This document shows, in pieces, positions 16,731 through 24,308 of a stretch of DNA of 37,070 nucleotides. The DNA comes from Bacteroidota bacterium (GTDB taxonomy: Bacteria; Bacteroidota; Bacteroidia; Flavobacteriales; Weeksellaceae). The translations under genes were made by a program, and so were the position numbers. The stretch lies in contig JAEWOD010000014.1 in the NCBI GenBank assembly GCA_023461035.1, positions 1 to 37,070 on the forward strand, given 5' to 3'. How positions within the stretch are numbered: the stretch's first letter is position 1; each line of letters starts with the position of its first letter. The notes below the pieces were generated by a model that did not search any database, was not told the DNA's origin, and worked only from the letters and a program-made list of their open reading frames with translations.

Positions 16731-17411
16731 TCATTCGAAATTCTCAAAACCATAATGCCCGATTATTTCAAAATCAAAAAGCACATCTTCCAAAACCTGT
16801 CCGCCTCCTATGTTGTGAACGATTTTGTATCGTTTTCCGTCATTTGATTTTTTATCAACGACCATTCCTATATGTGTCATCCCATTCGCCAATCGCCAGC
16901 AGACAATATCGCCCGGCAGATAATCTTCTGCATTTTTTGTCATAGGTTTTTCTGTCCCAAATCGTGAAAAATAAACCATCAGATTCGGTACACGGCGATG
17001 GTCAATGTTTGTGTCGGGTTTCGAAAACCCCCAGATATTCGGATAAATTGAAAAATTAGCTTTCATGTCCTCGTGGACTTCTTTTTGTAAATCCACTCCC
17101 AACTTACGGTAGGTTCGGATTACAACATCAGTACAAACTCCTTTTCCCGGAGGAACATCACCATTTGGATAATCAATAGTGAAATAAGTCGGATCATAAA
17201 CGACCGTCCTGTCAACAAGAGAAAGCGCGGCATCTGAAATCCTTTTTTGTTTTTCGGTCAGATTCCTGCTTTCTTCCTTTAATTCATTCGCATGTTCATT
17301 TTCCGTAGCAACACCAATGCTTTCAATTTCTCTTTTACAAGAAATCAATAAAAACAGAAGAATGATAACAGAGCCGAATTTAATCAATGTTGTTTGTCTA
17401 AACCTTCCCAA
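16731..17411 (-). CDS. DUF1287 lipoprotein, NlpC/P60-like fold
   Basis: This 226-residue putative lipoprotein carries a membrane-anchoring signal with lipobox LLISC (Cys25). The domain from about residue 55 onward matches DUF1287, related to NlpC/P60 and CHAP cysteine hydrolases. Candidate catalytic residues are Cys93 (GKGVCTDVVIRTYRKLGVDL), His180 (NGMTHIGMVVD) and His199 (YKIVHNIGGGQ). A role in cell-wall peptide or amide hydrolysis is plausible but inferred. The start used (17411) overlaps the end of the upstream gene by 28 bases. It is the last gene of the minus-strand run that begins with dusB. Confidence 0.85.
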   Translation of the reverse strand: MGRFRQTTLIKFGSVIILLFLLISCKREIESIGVATENEHANELKEESRNLTEKQKRISDAALSLVDRTVVYDPTYFTIDYPNGDVPPGKGVCTDVVIRTYRKLGVDLQKEVHEDMKANFSIYPNIWGFSKPDTNIDHRRVPNLMVYFSRFGTEKPMTKNAEDYLPGDIVCWRLANGMTHIGMVVDKKSNDGKRYKIVHNIGGGQVLEDVLFDFEIIGHYGFENFE

Positions 17412-17959
17412 AATTCTTCTACAGTATCTATGACCGCTTTGGGCAACTCTTCAAATCCGGCTTCATATATGTCAAGCTGCGGATCATAATTTGCATCTGC
17501 GGTGTTCTCAATGACATAAAAATTGTTTTTATAAATCAATAAAAGTCCAACACTGAGCGGCGTTTCCATATCTTCTTTTGCGTGTCTGGCAAAAATGTAG
17601 AGAACATCGGCTACGCCGTCTTTGTCTGCATCAAAAAACGCTTTTCTAGAATTCCAGGTTGCTGTTATAATGCCTTTTTCCGCTATAATTTTTTCGGCGG
17701 CTAACTTCCATTCGTCTCCGGATTTTTTAAACTGTTGTATATAAAGAGAATCCTGCGCTGCTCCTTTTTCATTTTTTGAAAAAACAAACATGTTTTCTTC
17801 CGAAGGTGTATAAACGTTGTCGACCTGTATAACCCGTTTCCCTTTAAAAGGAAAACCGGATTTTTCAAAGCTCTCAAGATTTACCGCCGAAGTTCCCGTT
17901 TGAGAAAATGCCAAAGTCCCCATTAGCAAAATCAAAAGAAATGTAAAATATTCTTTCAT
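17384..17959 (-). CDS. Secreted protein with an EF-hand-like calcium loop, function unknown
   Basis: The 191-residue protein has a signal peptide (MKEYFTFLLILLMGTLAFSQ) and a mature region containing FFDADKDGVADVLYIF. That segment has Asp spacing D-x-D-x-D-G-x-x-D, typical of calcium-binding loops in extracellular repeat proteins. The layout reminds me of short secreted proteins linked to surface polysaccharide in Riemerella (the M949_RS01915 family). That is a weak memory, not a demonstrated match. It lies 13 bases downstream of the thioesterase gene and overlaps the DUF1287 gene, so it is probably in one transcript with both. Confidence 0.65.
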   Translation of the reverse strand: MKEYFTFLLILLMGTLAFSQTGTSAVNLESFEKSGFPFKGKRVIQVDNVYTPSEENMFVFSKNEKGAAQDSLYIQQFKKSGDEWKLAAEKIIAEKGIITATWNSRKAFFDADKDGVADVLYIFARHAKEDMETPLSVGLLLIYKNNFYVIENTADANYDPQLDIYEAGFEELPKAVIDTVEEFWEGLDKQH

Positions 17960-17972
17960 AATGTTGGTTAAT

Positions 17973-18356
17973 TTAAATCAAAGTTTCCAACCAATCGCTT
18001 TCTATTCGTATAATTTTCCCGTTATCAGGTTCAATCATAATCCATTTGGTGCGGGAATCAACTACCAGTTCACCTTCTTTGTAGAATTCAACTTTTCTAG
18101 GCTGCCTGATTCCTTCCGGATTTTCCGGATAAGTACGCATGAGCAGCGTTTCTCCTATATAAACCTGTTTTTTATATTGGATATGATGATCCATTAAAAA
18201 CCAAACATTTTTAGCATATTTGGATTTGTGTTTTAGTAAATCCCAATGTTCGGCCGCCATCATTTCCACCCAATGTACATATTGGACATTGTTGACATGA
18301 TTGTTTTGATCAATGAATTCAGGCGTTATTAGAATTTTTTTTTCGTGGATAAGCAT
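17973..18356 (-). CDS. Hotdog-fold acyl-CoA thioesterase (4HBT family)
   Basis: This 127-residue cytoplasmic protein should hydrolyse an acyl-CoA or acyl-ACP thioester. The N-terminal IDQNNHVNNVQYVHWVE is the 4HBT signature; its Asp-x-x-x-His-Val-Asn-Asn pattern marks the catalytic turn before the central helix. Beta strands of the hotdog follow (HHIQYKKQVYIGETLLMRTY, KVEFYKEGELVVDSRTKWIM). The length is right for a single-domain YbgC-like enzyme. The physiological substrate cannot be inferred. It lies downstream of dusB, separated by 39 bases that hold most of a large palindrome. Confidence 0.88.
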   Translation of the reverse strand: MLIHEKKILITPEFIDQNNHVNNVQYVHWVEMMAAEHWDLLKHKSKYAKNVWFLMDHHIQYKKQVYIGETLLMRTYPENPEGIRQPRKVEFYKEGELVVDSRTKWIMIEPDNGKIIRIESDWLETLI

Positions 18357-18370
18357 GATAGTAATTGCTA

Positions 18371-18403
18371 AGCCCTAACAGGGTTTCAAACCCTGTTAGG
18401 GCT
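18371..18403. repeat. 33-bp perfect palindrome overlapping the dusB stop codon
   Basis: Two 16-base arms, AGCCCTAACAGGGTTT (18371-18386) and its exact complement (18388-18403), flank a single C. The right arm contains the last codons and the stop of dusB (minus-strand CAG CCC TAA). No T-tract follows on either strand, so it is not an ordinary terminator. Palindromes built from CCTAACAGGG/CCCTGTTAGG are, as I remember, dispersed repeats in Bacteroidota genomes (REP-like). Confidence 0.85.
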
Positions 18404-19388
18404 GTGGGATTGAATTTTCAAATTCCCCGACTTCATCCAGAATCCCCATCAATTCCAGCAAATCATCGGAAGTAACCAAACGCTGACGATAGGGCTTGAA
18501 ATGCGGAACGCCTTTGAAATAATTGGTATAATGCATTCTCGTTTCCAAGATTCCGGTGCGTTCACCTTTCCATTCTACGGCCCAAGTCAGATGTTGTTTG
18601 GCGGCTTCGGCACGTTCTGCTAAAGTCGGTTCCGGTAAAATTTCTCCGGTTTTGACAAAATGTTTGATCTGATTAAAAATCCAGGGATTTCCGATTGCAG
18701 CACGACCTATCATCACACCGTCCACACCGTATTTGCTTTTATATTCCAATGCTTTTTGAGGCGAATCAATGTCCCCGTTTCCAAAAATCGGAATTTCAAT
18801 GTTGGGATTGGCTTTCGCTTTGGCGATTTCCGTCCAGTCTGCCTCTCCTTTGTACATTTGCGAACGAGTGCGTCCATGAATGGACAAAGCTTTAATTCCG
18901 GTTTCCTGCAAACGTTCGGCAACTTCCTGAATATTGATGGAATCATAATCCCAACCCAAACGGGTTTTTACGGTTACAGGCAAATCGGTGCTTTCAATTA
19001 CCGCTTTGGTCAGTCTCACCATCAGGTCAATGTCTTTCAAAACTCCGGCGCCGGCACCTTTGCAAACTACTTTTTTGACCGGACAACCAAAATTGATATC
19101 CACCAAATCAGGTTGAACGGTTTCTACGATTTTGGCAGACATCGCCATGGCTTCTTCATCACCACCAAAAATCTGAATACCAATTGGGCGTTCATAATCG
19201 AAAATATCGAGTTTTTTACGGCTTTTAATGGCATCGCGAATTAATCCTTCAGACGAAATAAATTCGGAATACATCAAATCGGCACCGTGCATTTTGCACA
19301 AACGACGAAACGGCGGATCGCTCACGTCTTCCATCGGTGCGAGTAATAAGGGAAATTCCGGTAATGTTATGTTTCCTATCTTTACCAA
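18396..19388 (-). CDS. dusB: tRNA-dihydrouridine synthase DusB
   Basis: This FMN-dependent enzyme uses NADPH to reduce specific uridines in tRNA to dihydrouridine. The 330 residues form a TIM barrel plus a helical C-terminal domain. Diagnostic pieces are LLAPMEDVSDPPFRRLC, GIQIFGGDEE, NFGCPVKKVVCKGAGAGVL with the catalytic Cys of GCP, VKTRLGWD, IHGRTRSQMYKGEADW and GNGDI...GVMIGRAAIGNPW. The start is TTG at 19388, supported by the family N-terminus MVKIGNI and by a -7 element 14 bases upstream, so the mRNA is nearly leaderless. The last codons come from the palindromic repeat, which replaces the normal end of the protein. Confidence 0.95.
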   Translation of the reverse strand: MVKIGNITLPEFPLLLAPMEDVSDPPFRRLCKMHGADLMYSEFISSEGLIRDAIKSRKKLDIFDYERPIGIQIFGGDEEAMAMSAKIVETVQPDLVDINFGCPVKKVVCKGAGAGVLKDIDLMVRLTKAVIESTDLPVTVKTRLGWDYDSINIQEVAERLQETGIKALSIHGRTRSQMYKGEADWTEIAKAKANPNIEIPIFGNGDIDSPQKALEYKSKYGVDGVMIGRAAIGNPWIFNQIKHFVKTGEILPEPTLAERAEAAKQHLTWAVEWKGERTGILETRMHYTNYFKGVPHFKPYRQRLVTSDDLLELMGILDEVGEFENSIPQP

Positions 19389-19401
19389 ATCAAATTTTTT
19401 G

Positions 19402-19409
19402 CAAAGTTA
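19402..19409 (-). promoter_or_regulatory. -7 promoter element of dusB
   Basis: On the minus strand this is TAACTTTG, a perfect TAnnTTTG box ending 13 bases before the TTG start. The 30-base gap to the divergent atpZ/I-like gene leaves no separate strong promoter for that gene in view. Confidence 0.55.
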
Positions 19410-19418
19410 CAAATTCCT

Positions 19419-19643
19419 ATGTCAGAAGAACCCAAAAAGAATCCGTACGGCAAATATCTCCAGCTCACATCCATTGCTTTTCAGATGCTGGTCATTATGT
19501 TGGTGTTTATTTGGTTGGGGAAAAAAGCCGACGAGAAATGGAATTCATCTGAAACCAATTATTTTACGCTCATTGGAACTTTGGTTGGTTTAGGTGTATC
19601 TTTGTACCTGATTTTACAACAATTAAAAAGATTAAATGAATAA
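19419..19643 (+). CDS. AtpZ/AtpI family F0F1-ATPase-associated membrane protein
   Basis: The 74-residue protein has two transmembrane helices (about 17-35 and 46-66) in a hairpin, matching the small AtpZ/AtpI proteins encoded at the head of many ATP synthase operons. They are implicated in c-ring assembly or in magnesium/calcium handling. The conserved YGKYLQLTSIAFQM start and WLGKKADEKW loop fit the family. The gene reads away from dusB with 30 bases between. Its 3' end overlaps the next ORF by 8 bases, so translational coupling is likely. Confidence 0.85.
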   Translation: MSEEPKKNPYGKYLQLTSIAFQMLVIMLVFIWLGKKADEKWNSSETNYFTLIGTLVGLGVSLYLILQQLKRLNE

Positions 19644-20007
19644 GAACTTTCTCAAAGCGGCATATTATGTTCTGTTTTTCCTTTTTTGCGTCCTGATTCA
19701 TTACTTATTGATGAAATTTGTATTTCATTTTGAATCTGACTTTACTTTCATTTATGTTTTTACCGCTATCATTTGTGCTTTGACACTTTTTTTAATTGCT
19801 GAAGCCAATGCTTTTTTTCACAAACAACTCGGGTTTATTTTCATCGGTATCATCGCCGTTAAACTGATTGCCGCCAAAATATTCATGAACGGATTTGAGC
19901 TGATTGACGAAACACCTTATAAATATAGTTTTGTGGTTTTGTATCTTATTAGTTTAGTATTAATTACGATTTATACGGCAAAACTTTTACTCAATCCTGA
20001 AAAATGA
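19636..20007 (+). CDS. DUF6168-like membrane protein of the ATP synthase operon
   Basis: This 123-residue protein has four predicted transmembrane helices (about 8-27, 37-56, 64-84 and 97-116) and short loops. It sits between the AtpZ/I-like gene and atpB, the position occupied by DUF6168 in flavobacterial ATP synthase operons. It may be a functional counterpart of AtpI, but no activity is known. Its start overlaps the preceding gene by 8 bases. A fresh promoter element for atpB lies 44 bases after its stop. Confidence 0.7.
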   Translation: MNKNFLKAAYYVLFFLFCVLIHYLLMKFVFHFESDFTFIYVFTAIICALTLFLIAEANAFFHKQLGFIFIGIIAVKLIAAKIFMNGFELIDETPYKYSFVVLYLISLVLITIYTAKLLLNPEK

Positions 20008-20050
20008 TAAAAAGCAGAAAATTAGGTTTCTTTTTTAACAAAATAACCCT

Positions 20051-20058
20051 TACTTTTG
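20051..20058 (+). promoter_or_regulatory. -7 promoter element upstream of atpB
   Basis: TACTTTTG fits TAnnTTTG and lies 20 bases before the atpB ATG. A near-match TTTC (20027-20030) lies 20 bases upstream in the -33 position. Confidence 0.55.
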
Positions 20059-20077
20059 CACCTCAAAATTAAGCTAA

Positions 20078-21190
20078 ATGAAAGCCACCTTTTGTAGACT
20101 GTTAACTTTTTTGGTTTTATTCCTGAGTTTTTCTGTTTCATTTGCTTCCGAACCGGAGCATGAGGAAAGTGAAAAACCCCTTTCAGCGCAGGATGCAATG
20201 AGAAAGGAAGTGGCGGAAGTCAAAGACCACCATTTAGCAGATGATTACTATTACACTTTTTTTAGTGATAAGGAAAAAGGAGCACATTATGGTTTTCCTC
20301 TTCCTGTTATTTTATTTGATAACGGACTGAAGGTTTTTTGTTCTTCAGAATTCCACCACGGAGAAAATGTAGTGGAAAAAGAAGGTCAATTTTACAAATT
20401 ATACCACAGCAAAATATATAAAACCGATGCACAAGGTACGATTCATTATGACAAAAAGCATTTTGTGAGCAATGAAAAACCTTGGGATTTCTCCATCACC
20501 AAAAACGTGGTAAACATCGTTTTGGTAGGGATTATTTTGTTATTGGTATTTGGGGGGATGGCCGGAAGCTATAAAAAATCATTGATTCCCAAAGGAATTG
20601 CCAAATTCATGGAACCGATTGTGTTATATGTAAAAGACGATATCGCAATTCCGAACATTGGAGAAAAACATTATAAAAGATTCATGCCGTTTTTGCTGAC
20701 TGTGTTTTTCTTTATTTGGTTTTTAAATTTATTAGGCTTGACTCCGCTTGGGGTAAACGTTACGGGAAATATTACAATCACTTTTGCATTGGCAATCATC
20801 GTATTTATCATTACAAATGTTTCAGGTCGAAAAACTTACTGGATGCATATTTTTAATCCATTGGGAAACTCCATGCCTTGGTATGCAAAAGTACCTTTAT
20901 ACATTTTGTTGATTCCGATTGAAGTATTGGGGATTTTCATCAAGCCTTTTTCACTCATGATCCGATTGTTTGCCAATATATCGGCAGGACACACGGTTAT
21001 GATTATGTTGATCGGGATGATTTTCGTGTTCAAAAGCTGGGTGGGAGGGCCACTTACATTTGGACTTACATTCTTCATCAGTTTGATAGAATTTTTAGTT
21101 GCTGCATTACAGGCTTATGTTTTCACCATGCTTGCGGCATTGTATTTTGGATTCGCAGTAGAGGAACATCATGCGGAAGAGGCACATTAA
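20078..21190 (+). CDS. atpB: ATP synthase F0 subunit a
   Basis: Subunit a forms the proton half-channels beside the c-ring. At 370 residues it is far longer than the E. coli protein (271). An N-terminal signal-like helix (1-23) and about 120 extra residues rich in His/Glu/Asp and aromatics come before the first core helix. Such extensions are common in Bacteroidota. The core contains the essential arginine, Arg296, in LMIRLFANISAGH, and a final helix ending FGFAVEEHHAEEAH, a His/Glu tail. It begins the main structural run of the operon, 38 bases before atpE. Confidence 0.96.
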   Translation: MKATFCRLLTFLVLFLSFSVSFASEPEHEESEKPLSAQDAMRKEVAEVKDHHLADDYYYTFFSDKEKGAHYGFPLPVILFDNGLKVFCSSEFHHGENVVEKEGQFYKLYHSKIYKTDAQGTIHYDKKHFVSNEKPWDFSITKNVVNIVLVGIILLLVFGGMAGSYKKSLIPKGIAKFMEPIVLYVKDDIAIPNIGEKHYKRFMPFLLTVFFFIWFLNLLGLTPLGVNVTGNITITFALAIIVFIITNVSGRKTYWMHIFNPLGNSMPWYAKVPLYILLIPIEVLGIFIKPFSLMIRLFANISAGHTVMIMLIGMIFVFKSWVGGPLTFGLTFFISLIEFLVAALQAYVFTMLAALYFGFAVEEHHAEEAH

Positions 21191-21228
21191 TTATAAAATG
21201 AATTGTTTAATTATTTAAATATTTACTT

Positions 21229-21420
21229 ATGGAAATTCCAAGAATTGTAGGTGGTGGTTTAGCCGTAATCGGTGCCGGAATCGGAATCGGTTTGATCGGA
21301 AAAGGAGCGATGGAAGGTATTGCTCGTCAGCCGGAAGCTTACGGAAAAATTCAAACAGCGATGTTGATTGCAGCGGCGTTGATTGAAGGTATCGGGTTTG
21401 CCTGTTTGTTTGCAGTGTAA
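21229..21420 (+). CDS. atpE: ATP synthase F0 subunit c
   Basis: The 63-residue proteolipid forms the rotor ring. Two hydrophobic helices flank the polar loop ARQPE (32-36), which contacts the gamma/epsilon foot. Glu53 in AALIEGIGF is the ion-carrying carboxylate. The surrounding residues lack the Gln plus Ser/Thr ligand set of sodium-binding c-rings, so proton coupling is the better inference. The gene is followed by a strong hairpin before atpF. Confidence 0.96.
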   Translation: MEIPRIVGGGLAVIGAGIGIGLIGKGAMEGIARQPEAYGKIQTAMLIAAALIEGIGFACLFAV

Positions 21421-21432
21421 ATCAAAAATCAG

Positions 21433-21469
21433 AAACCCATTGAACAACGGTTGGTTGCAGTGGGTTTTT
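21433..21469 (+). terminator. Terminator-like hairpin between atpE and atpF
   Basis: AAACCCATTG (21433-21442) pairs with CAGTGGGTTT (21458-21467), ten pairs including one G-U. After a 2-base bulge an inner stem CAAC/GTTG (21445-21448, 21454-21457) continues it. Five T residues (21465-21469) follow. It lies 13 bases after the atpE stop inside an otherwise uniform operon and could act as a partial terminator or mRNA-end stabiliser. Confidence 0.65.
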
Positions 21470-21504
21470 AAAAAATTAAGTAAAAAGTTTTAAACGAAAA
21501 TATA

Positions 21505-22005
21505 ATGGAGAAATTAATAAACGATTTTTCATTTGGATTGTTTTTCTGGCAGACATTGCTTTTCCTTTTGTTGCTTTTCCTTTTGCGTAAATATGCATGG
21601 AAACCAATTTTAGGAGCGGTAAACGAAAGAGAGAAATCAATCGAAGAAGCTTTAAACGAAGCCAAAAAAGCACGGGAAGAAATGGCACTTTTAAAGTCAG
21701 AGAATGACAAAATTTTAAAAGAAGCCAAAATCGAGCGCGATGCGATTTTGAAAGAAGCAAGAGAAGCAAAAGACAGCATCATCGCTCAGGCAAAAGAAAC
21801 AGCTCAGGCTTCAGCAGACCGTTTGGTTGAAAACGCAAAGATTGCTATCAACAACGAGAAAGCGGCTGCGATGACCGATTTGAAAAACCAAGTTGCACAA
21901 TTGTCCATTGACGTTGCTGAAAAAGTCTTGAAAAAAGAATTGAGCGATAAATCAGCTCAGGAAGCTTTGGCAAAAGAAATCATTAACGACGCAAAATTGA
22001 ACTAA
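21505..22005 (+). CDS. atpF: ATP synthase F0 subunit b
   Basis: The 166-residue peripheral-stalk subunit has one N-terminal membrane helix (about 10-30, LFFWQTLLFLLLLFLLRKY). A long charged helix with Ala-rich heptads (EEALNEAKKAREEMALLKSE and on) forms the stator dimer and reaches to F1. The sequence AWKPILGAVNERE after the membrane helix is typical. Length is normal. atpH starts 1 base after its stop, so the two are translated as a unit. The gap before it holds the atpE hairpin. Confidence 0.95.
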   Translation: MEKLINDFSFGLFFWQTLLFLLLLFLLRKYAWKPILGAVNEREKSIEEALNEAKKAREEMALLKSENDKILKEAKIERDAILKEAREAKDSIIAQAKETAQASADRLVENAKIAINNEKAAAMTDLKNQVAQLSIDVAEKVLKKELSDKSAQEALAKEIINDAKLN

Positions 22006-22006
22006 A

Positions 22007-22567
22007 ATGGCAGGATTTCGCGCAGCAAAACGATACGCAAAAGGTTTGATGCAGTTCGCTACCGAAACCGGTAAAGGAGCTGAAATCAATCAGGAAATGA
22101 CGGATTTGAAAAATTCAATTCAGTCCAGTCGCGAATTGGCGCAGTTCCTAAGTTCTCCGGTTTTGGATTCGAGAAGAAAAAATGCCATTGCAAAAGAGTT
22201 GTTCAAAAACTTTTCGCCTGCGACTCAAAATTTTATCACATTGGTAATTGGTCAGAGAAGAGAAGGTTTGTTAAAACAAATCGCAACGCAGTTCAATGAA
22301 ATTTATGACCGATCCAACAATATTCGTACAGCAGAAGTAATCACAGCTTCAGCGTTAAATGACGGATTGATTCAGGAAATTTTAGACAAAGCCAAATCCA
22401 CAATGGGGGAGAATTTTTCGTATAAAATTGAAAATAAAATCAACCCGGATTTGATAGGAGGTTTCATTTTACGTGTTGGTGACAAACAAATTGATACCAG
22501 CGTAAAAGCGAGATTGAATAAATTGAAAAAAGAATTTGAAATAAACGATTATGTTGCTAAAATCTGA
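22007..22567 (+). CDS. atpH: ATP synthase F1 subunit delta
   Basis: The delta/OSCP subunit links the b stalk to the top of the alpha3beta3 head. The 186 residues show the N-terminal helical bundle (RAAKRYAKGLMQFATETGKG, then LAQFLSSPVLDSRRKNAIAKELF). The conserved C-terminal part reads ENKINPDLIGGFILRVGDKQIDTSVKARLNKLKKEF. Length is normal. An AT-rich 81-base gap without clear signals separates it from atpA. Confidence 0.95.
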   Translation: MAGFRAAKRYAKGLMQFATETGKGAEINQEMTDLKNSIQSSRELAQFLSSPVLDSRRKNAIAKELFKNFSPATQNFITLVIGQRREGLLKQIATQFNEIYDRSNNIRTAEVITASALNDGLIQEILDKAKSTMGENFSYKIENKINPDLIGGFILRVGDKQIDTSVKARLNKLKKEFEINDYVAKI

Positions 22568-22648
22568 TCTGGTCAGAATTTAGAATTTAATAAAAATAAA
22601 AGTTGCAAGTAAATTAAACTTGAAACCTTAAACTTTAAACAAAGTAAA

Positions 22649-24226
22649 ATGGCAGAAATAAAACCGGCTGAAGTTTCAGCGATCTTAAAACAACAACTTT
22701 CCAACTTCGACGTAAACGTTGAAATGTCGGAAGTAGGAACAGTACTTAGTGTTGGGGACGGTATTGCCCGTGTTTACGGATTGGACAATGCCCAATACGG
22801 TGAGTTGGTTGAATTTTCCAATGGTCTGGAAGGAATGGTTCTGAACCTGGAAGAAGACAACGTAGGTATCGTATTGATGGGACAGTCAAAAGAAATCAAA
22901 GAAGGTGACACCGTAAAACGCACGAACCGTATTACATCCATCCGTGTAGGTGAAGGAATGTTGGGTCGTGTAGTTGATATGTTGGGTAACCCGATTGACG
23001 GAAAAGGACCGATCGAAGGACAACTTTACGAAATGCCAATCGAACGTAAAGCTCCGGGCGTTATCTATCGTCAACCGGTAAATGAACCATTGCAAACAGG
23101 TATCGTGGCGATTGACTCGATGATTCCAATCGGACGTGGACAGCGTGAGTTGATCATCGGTGACCGTCAGACCGGTAAAACTTCGGTTGCATTGGATGCC
23201 ATTTTGAATCAAAAAGAATTTTATGACAGAGGAGAACCTGTTTACTGTATCTATGTAGCAGTCGGACAAAAAGGTTCTACCGTTGCTCAAATCTTAAATA
23301 CATTACAAGCGCACGGAGCAGACAAATATACCGTGGTAGTTGCGGCAAACGCTTCTGACCCGGCTCCTATGCAGGTTTATGCGCCGATGGCGGGTGCTGC
23401 AATCGGAGAATTCTTCCGTGATACAGGTCGTCCGGCATTGGTTGTTTATGATGATTTATCTAAACAAGCGGTTGCATACCGTGAGGTTTCCCTTTTGCTT
23501 CGTCGTCCACCGGGACGTGAGGCCTATCCGGGTGACGTGTTCTATCTGCACTCCCGTTTGTTGGAACGTGCTGCAAAAGTAATCGGGGACGATAAAGTAG
23601 CCGCTGAAATGAACGATTTGCCTGAATCTTTGAAAGGAATCGTAAAAGGAGGTGGTTCTTTGACCGCTTTACCTATTATCGAGACACAAGCAGGTGACGT
23701 TTCGGCTTATATCCCAACCAACGTAATTTCGATTACTGACGGACAAATCTTCCTAGAGTCTGACTTGTTCAACTCCGGTATCCGTCCGGCGATTAATGTT
23801 GGTATTTCCGTTTCTCGTGTGGGTGGTAACGCTCAAACCAAACCGATGAAAAAGGTTTCGGGTACGTTGAAATTGGATCAGGCTCAATACCGTGAGTTGG
23901 AAGCATTTGCAAAATTTGGTTCTGACTTGGATGCTGCAACGATGGCGGTAATCGGGAAAGGAGAAAGAAACGTGGAGATTTTGAAACAAAACGTAAACTC
24001 ACCGATTCCGGTAGAAGAACAAGTAGCAATCATTTTGGCAGGTACAAACGGTATGTTGAGAAACGTTCCGGTTGGAAAAGTAAAAGAATGGCAGGATAAC
24101 TTCCTTTCTTTATTGAGAAGCCAATACAGCGGATTGTTGACCGAATTACGTGAAGGTAAATATTCAGACGAAATCGTTGATCAATTGAAAAAGATCATCA
24201 ACGACACGACTACAACATTTAGTTAA
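22649..24226 (+). CDS. atpA: ATP synthase F1 subunit alpha
   Basis: Alpha is the non-catalytic, nucleotide-binding partner of beta in the F1 hexamer. The 525 residues contain an N-terminal beta barrel (about 25-95, VLSVGDGIARVYGLDNAQYG) and Walker A GDRQTGKT (171-178). The conserved blocks RPALVVYDDLSKQAVAYR and LLLRRPPGREAYPGDVFYLH, and the helical C-terminal domain, are also present. Length is normal. Codon use is GC-rich relative to the intergenic DNA, as expected for a highly expressed gene. Confidence 0.98.
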   Translation: MAEIKPAEVSAILKQQLSNFDVNVEMSEVGTVLSVGDGIARVYGLDNAQYGELVEFSNGLEGMVLNLEEDNVGIVLMGQSKEIKEGDTVKRTNRITSIRVGEGMLGRVVDMLGNPIDGKGPIEGQLYEMPIERKAPGVIYRQPVNEPLQTGIVAIDSMIPIGRGQRELIIGDRQTGKTSVALDAILNQKEFYDRGEPVYCIYVAVGQKGSTVAQILNTLQAHGADKYTVVVAANASDPAPMQVYAPMAGAAIGEFFRDTGRPALVVYDDLSKQAVAYREVSLLLRRPPGREAYPGDVFYLHSRLLERAAKVIGDDKVAAEMNDLPESLKGIVKGGGSLTALPIIETQAGDVSAYIPTNVISITDGQIFLESDLFNSGIRPAINVGISVSRVGGNAQTKPMKKVSGTLKLDQAQYRELEAFAKFGSDLDAATMAVIGKGERNVEILKQNVNSPIPVEEQVAIILAGTNGMLRNVPVGKVKEWQDNFLSLLRSQYSGLLTELREGKYSDEIVDQLKKIINDTTTTFS

Positions 24227-24308
24227 AAATAATTTGAAAATGAATGTCAGAATCAATTTCAAGAATTCATTTATAATTCAAAATAAATAGTAAGTTTACT
24301 TTAAAAGC

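Noticed and set aside
18660..19244. 194-residue plus-strand ORF inside dusB
   Set aside because: It is fully antisense to an unmistakable dusB, has no family resemblance, and its composition mirrors the codon bias of dusB.
22886..23290. 134-residue minus-strand ORF inside atpA
   Set aside because: Antisense shadow of a highly conserved gene; no signal or domain.
24239..24271. Inverted repeat AATGAAT/ATTCATT between atpA and atpG
   Set aside because: Seven A/T-rich pairs across a 19-base loop would be weak, and such repeats are expected by chance in AT-rich gaps.
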